From NCBI RefSeq assembly GCF_003952465.1, contig NZ_CP034448.1, positions 3,511,001 through 3,575,000 of the forward strand: DNA of 64,000 nt, in the 5' to 3' direction. Of this stretch, positions 7,896 through 16,560 are shown one piece after another; positions within the stretch are counted from its first letter, which is position 1, and the number at the start of each line of letters is the position of its first letter. The translations under genes were made by a program, and so were the position numbers. The notes beneath the pieces were generated by a model. That model was given only the letters and a program-made list of their open reading frames with translations. It did not search any database and was not told the origin of the DNA. The DNA is from Mesorhizobium sp. M1B.F.Ca.ET.045.04.1.1 (GTDB lineage Bacteria; Pseudomonadota; Alphaproteobacteria; Rhizobiales; Rhizobiaceae).

Positions 7896-9047
7896 ATGAA
7901 CAAGATCACGCGAAACCCGCCCGTCTCCGAGCCGGCAGTCGAGGTCACTCATCAAGGGGAAGCCAAACGCCAGACTGTCCTTGTCCTTCAAGGCGGTGGC
8001 GCGCTCGGTGCCTACCAGGCCGGCGTCTACCAGGCGCTTGTCGAAGGCGGCATCGAACCTGATTGGGTCATCGGCACATCGATTGGCGCGATCAATGCCG
8101 CGCTGATTGCCGGAAACGAGCCTAAGGATCGCCTGCCCAGGCTCCAGGAGTTTTGGGACGGCGTTAGCCGAAGCAGCCCGCTGGATGAGTTTTTCCGGAT
8201 GATGGTTCCAAGCAACGTCTTTGCCAATATGGGCACGGTGATGGGTGGAATACCCGGCTTCTTTGAACCGAACCCAAGCGCCATGTTCGGAGTCAACCGC
8301 GAAGTGGGTGTGGAAAATGCCTCCTACTATACCACCGATCCGCTGAAGAGGACGCTCGCCAACCTGATCGATTTCGACTACCTCAACCGCCGCCACATGC
8401 GTTTGACGGTCGGTGCGGTCAACGTCAACACCAGCGAGCTCAGATATTTCGACAGCACTCTGATGCCGCTGTCGGCCGCCCATATCATGGCGTCAGGGGC
8501 CCTCCCGCCGGCATTTCCGGCTGTGTGCATCGATGGGGAGCCCTACTGGGACGGCGGCATCTATTCGAACACTCCGATCGAGGTGGTGCTCGACGCGCGA
8601 CCCCGACGCGACGCGCTGATCTTCGCGGTGAACATGTGGCAACCGCGCGGCGCGGAGCCAAAATCGATCTGGCAGGTCATGGGGCGGCAAAAGGATCTTC
8701 AATACGCCAGCCGCGGCAAGAGCCATGTCGCTCGCCAGGAGCAATTACATCGGCTCAGGCACGTTGTGCGAGAAATGGGAAAACTCGTCCCAGAAGAACG
8801 ACGCGACGATCCGATGTTCAAGGAACTAGCCTCCTATGGCTGCCCGTCGGTCATGCACCTTGTCCGGCTGCTTTCGCCGCGCCTCGACGGCGAGGATCAC
8901 ACCAAGGACATCGACTTCACACGCGCGGGCATCCGAACCCGTTGGCAGGCAGGATACGAGCATGGGCAGCGCGTCCTCTCGCAGAAGCCGTGGGAATGCG
9001 AAGTCGACATGCTGCAGGGCATCGTGATCCACGAATCGCAAGAGTGA
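7896..9047 (+). CDS. Patatin-like phospholipase with DUF3734 C-terminus
   Basis: A 383-residue protein. The patatin domain (about residues 27-235) keeps all motifs: VLQGGGALGAYQAGVYQAL for the oxyanion loop, the nucleophile elbow GTSIGA, and YWDGGIYSNTP for the catalytic Asp. The C-terminal ~130 residues, with PRRDALIFAVNMWQP through IHFTRAG-type segments, match the DUF3734 extension. In rhizobia this architecture commonly sits beside 3-hydroxybutyrate dehydrogenase, as here. It is a predicted cytoplasmic or membrane-associated lipid hydrolase; a role in storage-granule or membrane lipid turnover is inferred from context. Confidence 0.85.
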   Translation: MNKITRNPPVSEPAVEVTHQGEAKRQTVLVLQGGGALGAYQAGVYQALVEGGIEPDWVIGTSIGAINAALIAGNEPKDRLPRLQEFWDGVSRSSPLDEFFRMMVPSNVFANMGTVMGGIPGFFEPNPSAMFGVNREVGVENASYYTTDPLKRTLANLIDFDYLNRRHMRLTVGAVNVNTSELRYFDSTLMPLSAAHIMASGALPPAFPAVCIDGEPYWDGGIYSNTPIEVVLDARPRRDALIFAVNMWQPRGAEPKSIWQVMGRQKDLQYASRGKSHVARQEQLHRLRHVVREMGKLVPEERRDDPMFKELASYGCPSVMHLVRLLSPRLDGEDHTKDIDFTRAGIRTRWQAGYEHGQRVLSQKPWECEVDMLQGIVIHESQE

Positions 9048-9080
9048 TGCGCCGCGCCGAGGAAGAGACGGAGACCACCG

Positions 9081-10475
9081 ATGCAGATCATCACTCCAGG
9101 TATGCGGCTCATTCCTGAAGCCGTGCTTGCCAACAACGCCGCACTCTTCCGCACGATACCGGAAACGCCTTCCCACGCGGACAAGTCGCTGCATCGCGTG
9201 ATCATCGTCGGTGGCGGTGCGGGTGGACTGGAACTGGCGACACGTCTCGGCCGCAAGTTCGGCAACCGGCGGCTTTCCGTCACGCTTGTCGACCGCAGCC
9301 GCACCCATATCTGGAAACCGCTGCTGCATGAGGTGGCATCCGGCGCCTTGAGCGCGTCGCATGACGCCGTCGAATACATCGCCCATGCCAGCCGACACGG
9401 CTATCGATACCGCATTGGCGAGGTGGTCGGCATCGATCGTGCCAAACGCCAGGTTTTTGTCGCGCCCAGCTTCGACGATGACGGCAGGCAGATCATCCCG
9501 CCGCGTGTTCTGGGCTACGACACGCTGGTCATGGCCGTCGGCAGCATCAGCAACGATTTCGGCACGCCGGGCGCCGCACGCTATGCCATTTCGCTCGACA
9601 CAGCAGAGCAAGCCGCCCGCTTCAACAAGCGCATGATAGATGCATGCCTGCGCGCCAACGCGCAATACGAGCAGCTGTCGCCCGGCCAGCTCCATTGCGT
9701 CATCGTCGGCGCCGGCGCCACCGGTGTCGAGCTGGCCGCGGAATTGCACAAATCGATGCGGGAAATTGCCTCGAACAATCTCGACAACATCGATTTCGAG
9801 CGACTGATCCGCATCACCATCGTCGAGGCCGGGCCGCGCATCCTGCCCGCCCTTCCGGAGCACATGGCCCAAGCTTCGGCGCGCCTGCTCATCAAACTGG
9901 GCGTCCAGATACGGTGCGGCATCAAGGTCACCGAGGTGAAAGAGGATGGCATCCGGCTCGGCGAAAAACTCTTCGTGCCGGCCGAACTCGTGGTCTGGGC
10001 GGCCGGAATCAAGGCGCCGGACTTCCTCAAAGACCTCGACGACCTCAAGACAGATCGCATCAATCGCCTGATCGTCGACGAAACCTTGCGGACGGTTGGA
10101 GACGAGAATGTGTTCGCGATCGGCGACTGCGCGAACTTCGTCCTGCCGGGCGAAGACAACGCCTTGCCGCCGCGTGCCCAGACAGCTCATCAACAGGCGA
10201 ACCACATGGCGAAGGTGATCGCAGCACGTCTCGCGGGGCTGGGCGCGCCGGCGTATCGCTACCGCGACTATGGTTCGCTCGTCTCGCTCGCCGACTATGG
10301 CGCGTTCGGCAGCTTGATTGGCGGCCTCAAGATTGAAGGCCTGCTTGCGAGGCTCGTCTATCGCTCCCTGCACAAGATGCATCTCAAGGCAGTGCACGGC
10401 TTGGCGAGGACGGCGCTGGCTTCGATCGGCGAGATGATAGTCAGGCGCGCCAGACCGCGGATCAAGCTTCACTAA
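9081..10475 (+). CDS. ndh: Type II NADH:quinone oxidoreductase
   Basis: A 464-residue flavoprotein. The FAD-binding motif is IIVGGGAGGLELATRLG at about residues 41-57. A second dinucleotide fold CVIVGAGATGVELAAEL, at about 210, binds NADH. AIGDCANF near residue 348 is the FAD ribityl contact. The C-terminal amphipathic region is that of non-proton-pumping NDH-2. It passes electrons from NADH to quinone at the inner membrane without pumping. It is the last gene of the bdhA-patatin-ndh group, so it could reoxidise the NADH that BdhA makes. An N-terminal extension of about 35 residues precedes the first Rossmann motif. Confidence 0.85.
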   Translation: MQIITPGMRLIPEAVLANNAALFRTIPETPSHADKSLHRVIIVGGGAGGLELATRLGRKFGNRRLSVTLVDRSRTHIWKPLLHEVASGALSASHDAVEYIAHASRHGYRYRIGEVVGIDRAKRQVFVAPSFDDDGRQIIPPRVLGYDTLVMAVGSISNDFGTPGAARYAISLDTAEQAARFNKRMIDACLRANAQYEQLSPGQLHCVIVGAGATGVELAAELHKSMREIASNNLDNIDFERLIRITIVEAGPRILPALPEHMAQASARLLIKLGVQIRCGIKVTEVKEDGIRLGEKLFVPAELVVWAAGIKAPDFLKDLDDLKTDRINRLIVDETLRTVGDENVFAIGDCANFVLPGEDNALPPRAQTAHQQANHMAKVIAARLAGLGAPAYRYRDYGSLVSLADYGAFGSLIGGLKIEGLLARLVYRSLHKMHLKAVHGLARTALASIGEMIVRRARPRIKLH

Positions 10476-10577
10476 TGCATGTCGCCCAAAAGCGCGTAGC
10501 GGTTTTGGGAGAACGATGTGCATCAAAACAGAGACTTGAAGCGCGTCGATCGAATTCGTTTCGACGCGAAGCGCTTG
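10473..10577. repeat. RIME-like palindromic intergenic element, copy A
   Basis: Two consecutive imperfect palindromes (GCATGTCGCCCAAAAGCG paired with GGTTTTGGGAGAACGATGTGC, then AAGCGCGTCGATCGAATT paired with TTCGACGCGAAGCGCTT) joined by a short linker. Its reverse complement aligns along its full length with the element at 62953-63060. It starts at the ndh stop codon and ends just before the next gene. Confidence 0.7.
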
Positions 10578-10593
10578 GCGCGGAGGCGGTGCG

Positions 10594-11940
10594 ATGGAAA
10601 AGTATGACGTCGTGATCCTGGGCGGCGGCAATGCCGGAATGGGCGCCACGGTCGCGACTCGCGCCGCCGGACTTTCCGTCGCCATGATAGAGGCTCGCGA
10701 TCTCGGCGGCACCTGTCCCAATCGCGGCTGCACGCCGAAGAAGGTGCTGGTCGCTGCGGCGCACGTGTTGGACGAGATCGAAAGGGCCGGCAGTCATGCA
10801 ATCAGGGTCGATCCGCCGAGGCTCGATTGGCGAGCCTTGATCGAACGGGAAAAAGACATCATCAGGGACATCCCATCCCGCCTGTCCGGATTGATGGCCA
10901 AGCGCGGGGTCGATGTCATCTCCGGCCAAGCTTCATTCATTGGCAGCAACGCTATCCGCGTCGGCACCCGAGAACTCGAGGCCAGGAACATCGTCATCGC
11001 CACCGGCTCCAAGCCGCGTCCACTGTCGATCCCGGGCGCCGAGCATCTGACGACTTCCGACGATGTTCTGAGCGATCCTGTGCTGCCGCGTGCGGTGGTG
11101 TTCATCGGCGGCGGCGTCATCGCTTTCGAACTGGGGCATGTCTATGCGCGCGCGGGCGTCGACGTGATGATCCTCGAGGCGCTGCCGCAACTTCTCCCAG
11201 GCTTCGACACGGACGCCGTCGCTCAACTGCGTGGCGAGAGCGAGCGGCTCGGTATCGGCATCCATACCACGGCCTGGGTGAAGAGGATCGACAAGGCCGA
11301 CGGACGGCTGCGGGTGAGTTTTGCGAAGGACGGCGTCGAATCCATGGTGGCCGCCGATCGGGTCGTCAACTGCGCCGGGCGCGTGGCCAATGTCGAGGGC
11401 CTCGATCTTGGCGCCGGTGTCGTCGTGCACCGAGAAGGCCGCATCGAAATCGACGATCACCTGCGCTCGCGCTCCAATCCCGATGTCTATGTCTGCGGCG
11501 ACGCGGTATGGAACTCCCCGCAGCTTTCGCCGATAGCGACCTATGAAGGCGGGATCGTCGGCCGCAACATCGCCGAGGGACCGAAGCATCGACCCGATTA
11601 CAGTCATATTCCAGCCTCGCTTTACAGCATTCCGGCTGTGGCAAGCGTTGGACTGACCGAAGCCAAGGCGAGGGAACGGGGCCTTCACGTCAAGGTCCAT
11701 CTGAACGACATGCAAGGCTGGCTTTCCGCGAGGACCTATGCGGAGGCGGTCGCATGGTCGAAGATCATCGTCGAGGAGACGACAGATCGGATCGTCGGCG
11801 CGCATCTGGTAGGCCATGCTGGCGAGGAGCTGATCCACATCTTCGCGCTCGCCATGAAACACGGCATCCCGGCACGAGGGCTGTCCGAGATGGTCTGCGG
11901 TTTCCCGACTTTTTCGGCGGATATAAGGAACATGATGTAA
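10594..11940 (+). CDS. Class I flavin disulfide oxidoreductase (glutathione-reductase-like)
   Basis: A 448-residue protein. It has an FAD motif GGGNAGMGA near residue 10, the redox-active GGTCPNRGCTPKK (CxxxxC, about residues 39-51), an NAD(P) fold VVFIGGGVIAFELGH and VYVCGDAV near 300. The usual C-terminal His-Pro-Thr..Glu of glutathione reductase and lipoamide dehydrogenase is replaced by CGFPTFSADIRNMM, so the general-base His is missing. Substrate therefore unclear; it belongs to the divergent group annotated as NAD(P)/FAD-dependent oxidoreductases. A peroxiredoxin-like gene follows at 12030. Confidence 0.75.
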   Translation: MEKYDVVILGGGNAGMGATVATRAAGLSVAMIEARDLGGTCPNRGCTPKKVLVAAAHVLDEIERAGSHAIRVDPPRLDWRALIEREKDIIRDIPSRLSGLMAKRGVDVISGQASFIGSNAIRVGTRELEARNIVIATGSKPRPLSIPGAEHLTTSDDVLSDPVLPRAVVFIGGGVIAFELGHVYARAGVDVMILEALPQLLPGFDTDAVAQLRGESERLGIGIHTTAWVKRIDKADGRLRVSFAKDGVESMVAADRVVNCAGRVANVEGLDLGAGVVVHREGRIEIDDHLRSRSNPDVYVCGDAVWNSPQLSPIATYEGGIVGRNIAEGPKHRPDYSHIPASLYSIPAVASVGLTEAKARERGLHVKVHLNDMQGWLSARTYAEAVAWSKIIVEETTDRIVGAHLVGHAGEELIHIFALAMKHGIPARGLSEMVCGFPTFSADIRNMM

Positions 11941-12029
11941 CGCGCCAATCCGAAGTGGCGAATAGAACATGAACCTGGCATGCGTCGATGCACGTGGGGC
12001 ATCGAAACCATGCAGGAAAAGCATGCTAA

Positions 12030-12785
12030 ATGCCGACGGGCTTTGGTGATAGGCTGCGGGCGACATGTGAAAGTGCAGAAATGGCCGCCGACGACCAGGC
12101 AATGACATTCGAGCAATCTGTCCAGGCTGCCATCGAACTCGATGCGCCTCTCAATGAACGGCTGGCGGTGATCGCCGCGGCGGTCCGACGCCTGAACTCG
12201 GAATTCGCGGACGCCGTTGACCGGCTGGTGGATCGCCTGGAGAAGCAGGGGGCCGGGACTTTGGCGCCGGCTCGGGGTGAGGCCATGCCGGGTTTCCTGC
12301 TGCCAGACGACGAGGGCAGGCTTGTCAGTTTGGCCGAGATCCTTGCAAAGGGGCCCGCCGTCATCACCTTTCAGCGCGGGCACTGGTGCCCCTATTGCCG
12401 CTTGAACGCGATCGGGATCGTCGAGGTGCAGCGCCAGATTGCGGAGCTGGGTGGCCAGGCGGTAGTGATCATGCCGGAGCGGCGCAAATTCGCCAAAGCC
12501 ATGAAGGCTGCGGTTGGCGCGCAGTTTCCGTTCCTGATCGACATGGACAACGGCTATGCATTGTCTCTCAACCTTGCGATCTGGGTCGGCGCCGAGATGG
12601 AGCGGCTGATGGGCCTGGGGTTCGATCTCCCCAACTACCAGGGCAACAGCAGCTGGTTTCTGCCGATCCCCGCAACCTTCATCGTCGGAACGGACGGGAT
12701 CATCTCGGATCGCTTTGTCGATCCGGACTACCGCCGGCGGATGGACATCGACGACCTGATTGCCGCCCTCAGGCGGGCTCGCTGA
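12030..12785 (+). CDS. Peroxiredoxin-like (AhpC/TSA) protein
   Basis: A 251-residue protein. About 85 residues of helical N-terminal sequence precede a thioredoxin fold starting at GEAMPGFLLPDDEGRLVSL. The active site is FQRGHWCPYCRLNAI, a CxxC in place of the classical peroxiredoxin TxxC. VEVQRQIAELGGQAVVIMPE and PATFIVGTDGIISDRF complete the fold. It is probably a thiol peroxidase or reductase; the preceding flavin disulfide reductase is a plausible partner. AGGAAAA precedes the ATG at 12030 (an internal ATG at 12081 is possible). Its 3' end overlaps the convergent LysR gene by 17 bases. Confidence 0.75.
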   Translation: MPTGFGDRLRATCESAEMAADDQAMTFEQSVQAAIELDAPLNERLAVIAAAVRRLNSEFADAVDRLVDRLEKQGAGTLAPARGEAMPGFLLPDDEGRLVSLAEILAKGPAVITFQRGHWCPYCRLNAIGIVEVQRQIAELGGQAVVIMPERRKFAKAMKAAVGAQFPFLIDMDNGYALSLNLAIWVGAEMERLMGLGFDLPNYQGNSSWFLPIPATFIVGTDGIISDRFVDPDYRRRMDIDDLIAALRRAR

Positions 12786-13674
12786 CGCCGAAGGACGACC
12801 AGTCGGCCGATCTCAGCAGGTTGAGCAGCGTCGTCGCGACCGGCGAGCGCTGCCTGCCGGCTACCGCGTAGACGGAAACGGTTCGCGAAACGTCGAGATC
12901 ACGAAGTTTCAGTCGTCGGATGTTCGAGGATCGCGGTGCCGTGAGCGAGACAAAGCCAACCCCGGCGTTCGCCTCCAGCAGGGCCAGCAGGTCCTGGTCG
13001 GTCTCGACCTCATGCGCAGTCCGAGGCGAATAGCCTTTTGCAGAAAGGCAGCGCGACAGCTCTTCGCTTGTCTCCCAATCGACCCGGCTGAGCACAGGTT
13101 CCGCGGCAAGCTGAGCCAACGCGACGTCGGCCTCGTTGCGGCGGGCCAGCGGGTGATCGGAATTCACGGCGAGTTCGATCCCTTCCTGAAAAAGCGGCCA
13201 TGCGTCGAGGCGATCCCAAGCCTGACCAAGGGGGCCGGCAACGGCTAGTTCCGCTTGGCCGCCCTTGAGCGCCTCTATGACGGCCGCTGGCGAGCCGCGG
13301 TGGATTTTGAGATGTACGCCGGGATAGGCCCGGAAAAGCTCGGCAAATGGCGAAACCAGCAGCGCAATGTTGACGCTGTTCGAAATGGTGACGTTGAGAG
13401 GGGCGACGTCGCTGCTTTGCACCGCCTTGGCCAGTGATTTGGCAGAAGTGGCCGCGTCATAGCACTGCTGCAGCAAGGGCAGCATGCGCCGTCCAAGCTC
13501 GGTAAGGTGCGAGTGCTGGCGCTCGCGCCGAAGCAGCTCTCCGCCCAATTCCTCTTCGAGCGTCTTGATCGCACGCGTGAGGGCCGGCTGAGTGACGTTG
13601 CATTCCTCGGCCGCTCTGGTGAAGTTCAACGTGCTGGACAGGGCCAGAAAATAGCGGACCTGCTGCATCTCCAT
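12769..13674 (-). CDS. LysR-family transcriptional regulator C
   Basis: A 301-residue regulator: N-terminal HTH with NFTRAAEECNVTQPALTRAI and the motif SHLTELGRRM, then an effector-binding domain. It is the third member of a closely related LysR trio in this window. It is convergent with and overlaps the 3' end of the peroxiredoxin-like gene, an arrangement that can link their expression. Targets not visible; the redox genes on the other strand are the nearest candidates. Confidence 0.85.
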   Translation of the reverse strand: MEMQQVRYFLALSSTLNFTRAAEECNVTQPALTRAIKTLEEELGGELLRRERQHSHLTELGRRMLPLLQQCYDAATSAKSLAKAVQSSDVAPLNVTISNSVNIALLVSPFAELFRAYPGVHLKIHRGSPAAVIEALKGGQAELAVAGPLGQAWDRLDAWPLFQEGIELAVNSDHPLARRNEADVALAQLAAEPVLSRVDWETSEELSRCLSAKGYSPRTAHEVETDQDLLALLEANAGVGFVSLTAPRSSNIRRLKLRDLDVSRTVSVYAVAGRQRSPVATTLLNLLRSADWSSFGVSEPA

Positions 13675-13858
13675 GAACTTCCGCCCCCTCAGCGAAATGG
13701 TCTATCAGCAATTACGCATGTTATTAGGCTAGCGCAACAGAGCGGATTCGGCAAAGCGAGCCAGCTTGAATGTCTGCTTTCGCCATGCCGGCACTGAAAA
13801 CCGCCGGTTCGCATTCGGCCCCGGAACCAGCCGAGCTAATGCCCTCGGTCAACACACA

Positions 13859-13896
13859 TTCATCGACCCTTTTGTGGGATAAGGTAGAGACACCGC
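13859..13896. repeat. Insertion-sequence end fragment
   Basis: The stretch TTCATCGACCC-TTTTGTGGGAT followed by AGAGACACCGC matches 29477-29512, which lies directly against an IS256-family transposase remnant. It is probably the terminal sequence left by loss of a related element. Confidence 0.5.
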
Positions 13897-13930
13897 TTGC
13901 ATTGAAAACTAGTCCTCCTCCTAGTGCCTA

Positions 13931-14011
13931 GGTTCGCCAGACGATACGAGAGAATACGAAGGAAATGGGTTGGCGAACCATCCACTAACCTCTTGATTTC
14001 CTGTAGAAAAC
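13931..14011. repeat. ~80-bp direct repeat, left copy
   Basis: Shared with 53750-53829 in the same orientation with only a few mismatches. It begins GGTTCGCCAGAC, includes ATACGAGAGAATACGAAGGA and TTGGCGAACC (an inverted repeat of the start), and ends TTGATTTCCTGTAGAAAAC. The two copies bracket about 40 kb. Confidence 0.75.
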
Positions 14012-14599
14012 AACGACCTCCGGGCTCACCATTGTCATACTCAAATAATTGATTTTGCTGGTGATTCTTCGGGTCGGCCCATAATGCGGACTCGAACCCC
14101 TCTATTTCCGACTAACCAGAAGTTGCCCGATCGGCTATTGGAGGACAGCGGAGTAGGCTTTGGAACTCGTAACGTCAAGCTGCCAGCTCGGTCAGGAAAG
14201 TCCCCTGTCAGGCTGCAGGCTTTTCCCTATGAACTCACCCAGGAAAGTCCAGCTAAGGCATTGAATCCACCGCGCGACTTCAGGTGAAAAGTAGTTCTGG
14301 CGCCCAAAAATGCTGAAATTCGCTGTTTTTTGGCGCCTGACAGGGAAAATCAGACAGGGACAGGTTCACAACTGACTGCAAACACCACCAAAATCATTGA
14401 TTTTGTTGATGAAAATTGCCGTCTGCCCTTGCAGCGAAGCGACCCGGACCGAGCCCGGGTGCCAAGCCTCGAAGTTGATCGGGCAGCGCCGCAGCCAACT
14501 CGACGCCCCAAGCTCCGCGAGGTTGTCGTTTCCGACTGCACCAAGCTCGGGTTGGCCGACACAACCCCTGGACGGGCTGCTAAGTAGCGGGATCTATCA

Positions 14600-15265
14600 T
14601 TACTCAGTCAGCCTGCCACTGCGGTGCCCAAGCGCCTGCCTGGCCGCGTACATGGTCGGCGAGCGTTTGCCGGGAAGGTTTGCCTCGAGAACAAGCTGTT
14701 CGATAAAGCCCTGGTTCATTTCAAACTCGACGCATTGGTCGAGTTTATCGACGATCCAGACCCTGTAGTAGTCTTTCTTGAGATCATATCCGGAATCATC
14801 GCTGGGTATCTCTAGCGGAGGCGCCGGTATCAACATAATTTTGGGTTTTGGCAGATCGTATGTGTGTCCCTCATACGCGTATCCAAATATTATTCCAGAG
14901 CTGAATTTCTTCGTATCTTTCTTTGTTTCTGGTTGTATGTCGATTGCGCTAATCAATAGCATGTAATTTTCTAATACAGACTTAACAAAAACATAAGAGC
15001 TGTCGGGCTTTTTATCCTCTTGTTTGTCAAACATGAGTCTTATCGACTGTAGTAACTCATCGGTATAATCAAGGTCGCCTTCTGCCAATTTGGAAAAAGT
15101 TATGGCGTACTGGTTCTCTTTTACAATAGTGTTTATACCTCCAAAGTCATTTTTGTGTTCTGGCTTTGGTAGTCCAGGAACCCCGTAGAGCCGCACCTGC
15201 GTTGCATTGAACGCTCCGTGCGCATCGGTCGACGTATATGTAGGGCGGTGATAGTCGTCGCTCAT
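14600..15265 (-). CDS. Orphan low-GC protein of the YcaO-TfuA locus
   Basis: A 221-residue protein of no recognised family, with no signal peptide or membrane segment. It is polar, has a Lys/Asp-rich middle (KKDTKKFSSGIIFGYAYEG) and a basic C-terminus (LPGKRSPTMYAARQALGHRSGRLTE). The base composition is clearly more AT-rich than its neighbours, suggesting recent acquisition. It ends the minus-strand run and starts 29 bases after the metallopeptidase stop, so it is likely co-transcribed. It could be an accessory protein or a substrate of the locus; neither can be shown from sequence. Confidence 0.6.
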   Translation of the reverse strand: MSDDYHRPTYTSTDAHGAFNATQVRLYGVPGLPKPEHKNDFGGINTIVKENQYAITFSKLAEGDLDYTDELLQSIRLMFDKQEDKKPDSSYVFVKSVLENYMLLISAIDIQPETKKDTKKFSSGIIFGYAYEGHTYDLPKPKIMLIPAPPLEIPSDDSGYDLKKDYYRVWIVDKLDQCVEFEMNQGFIEQLVLEANLPGKRSPTMYAARQALGHRSGRLTE

Positions 15266-15294
15266 GATGCTTCTCCTCGCTTTGACAATTCAGT

Positions 15295-16494
15295 TCATGA
15301 AATCTCTCGCCATCTGAAGTTTTCTTCGAACTTAGCGCCCAGCGCCCGCGCGATGCGGCTGCCGGCTTCGGCAACGGCCATCGCGGCATTCTCAAATGTC
15401 AGATCGTCGGCGTCGAGGTCGGACCAGGTCCGGGCAAGGGTGAGCGCCACATCGTCACGCGCCCGGGTAAGCGCGCTCTTGAACAGGAACGGCCTGGCAC
15501 GGAAGGCCAGCGCCGTGAAATCCGAGATGCGGTGCATGGCGACCTCGTCGATATCCCTGATGTCGATATCGAGAAGCCGCTCGTCGGCCAGTCCATCACC
15601 CACGAGATTCGCGTGATAGGCGTCGACGATCGTGTCGAACACGGCGCCAGTAAAGGGCCGCGACCTGTCATGGATTTCGTCGGTGACGTCAGACATGCGG
15701 CGCGAATTGCTGGCGAGGCGAATCTGCCGGTCGCCGATCAGTTCGGCGATGCGGTTGAGTTCGTTCAGGACGAGGAGGTTGCCGTTGCAGTGGCGGAGCA
15801 GCCGGTCGAGACCGCTGTCGAAATGCAGGAAGGACAGAAGCGACGTTATGTCGGCGCTCGCCTCATGGAACGACGCGAAGTCACCAGTCCTCAAGCCATT
15901 TGCCGGCACCCCAAAAAGGGAAAACAGAATCGCATGGCCGACCTCATGCGCAATCGTATCGAAGTTGAGAGCGTAGGGATAAGTTCGACCGTCGGGCGCC
16001 TTGTCCGCGCCGAGTTCCAGATAACCATAGCCGGACTGGGCGTTGTTCCAGTCGACCCACGGAATGATCTCCAGCCGCTCATAGGTTTCGGCGAAGTACC
16101 AGGTTATCGGCCGCCCAAGGTAGCTTTCCCAGATGTCCAGGACCCGGCTGACTGCCCCGAAGGCGTGTGCCGCCAGGAACTGACGTGAATTCAATGAAAT
16201 CTGGTCGAAGTGACCGTCGTAGGCGGGTTCCGCCGGCGGGAAGACCTCGCCAACGAAGGGCGGTAGATAGGGATACTCGTAAGGTTCCTTGTCGAGGAGC
16301 GGATCGCGGACATAGATGCGATGGTCCTCCGGACCGGGGCGCAACCGGCCGGGTGGGGTCGATATCCAGACGGTCTCGGGTGTGCCGTAATCGGCAAGAT
16401 GGGGCACCTGGGGAAATAGCAGGAAGCGCGTGCCGACGGAGCGACTTTGGTCGCTGGATCGATCGAGCGTCCCCAGTAGCTCAGCCCCTCTCAT
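15295..16494 (-). CDS. Zinc metallopeptidase (gluzincin type) of the YcaO-TfuA locus
   Basis: A 399-residue protein with the zinc motif IAHEVGHAILF (HExxH at about residue 183). About 25 residues further on, FHEASADITSLL supplies a Glu as third ligand. This arrangement is that of gluzincins (clan MA). No signal peptide is visible, so it probably acts in the cytoplasm. The N-terminal half has no recognised domain. It lies 66 bases downstream of the TfuA gene on the same strand, which makes leader-peptide removal an attractive but unproven role. The start has a weak ribosome site and is uncertain. Confidence 0.7.
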   Translation of the reverse strand: MRGAELLGTLDRSSDQSRSVGTRFLLFPQVPHLADYGTPETVWISTPPGRLRPGPEDHRIYVRDPLLDKEPYEYPYLPPFVGEVFPPAEPAYDGHFDQISLNSRQFLAAHAFGAVSRVLDIWESYLGRPITWYFAETYERLEIIPWVDWNNAQSGYGYLELGADKAPDGRTYPYALNFDTIAHEVGHAILFSLFGVPANGLRTGDFASFHEASADITSLLSFLHFDSGLDRLLRHCNGNLLVLNELNRIAELIGDRQIRLASNSRRMSDVTDEIHDRSRPFTGAVFDTIVDAYHANLVGDGLADERLLDIDIRDIDEVAMHRISDFTALAFRARPFLFKSALTRARDDVALTLARTWSDLDADDLTFENAAMAVAEAGSRIARALGAKFEENFRWREIS

Positions 16495-16560
16495 ATTAGT
16501 ACATTAGCAAAATGGCATACGCGTTGTAAATTGAGATTGAGAATTCTCGCCCTGATGCTT

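Larger units (their letters stand above)
13675..14599. other. Non-coding 0.9-kb boundary region with repeats
   Basis: No supportable gene is seen in 925 bases. It contains a 38-base insertion-sequence end (13859-13896), one copy of the ~80-bp repeat shared with 53750-53829 (13931-14011), and an inverted repeat GGCGCC-CAAAAA...TTTTT-GGCGCC at 14299-14337 with a 12-bp stem and one mismatch. Two related stretches around 14044 and 14390 share ATTGATTTTG. It separates core-looking redox genes from the lower-GC YcaO-TfuA region. Confidence 0.6.

Noticed and set aside
8826..10733. 635-codon open frame on the minus strand
   Set aside because: It is antisense to the patatin, ndh and part of the next gene, has no recognisable domain, and results from high-GC codon bias.
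14076..14100. tRNA-like T-arm (GGTTCGAGTCC on the minus strand)
   Set aside because: The flanking bases do not form a five-pair T-stem and no acceptor or anticodon arm can be drawn; chance match.
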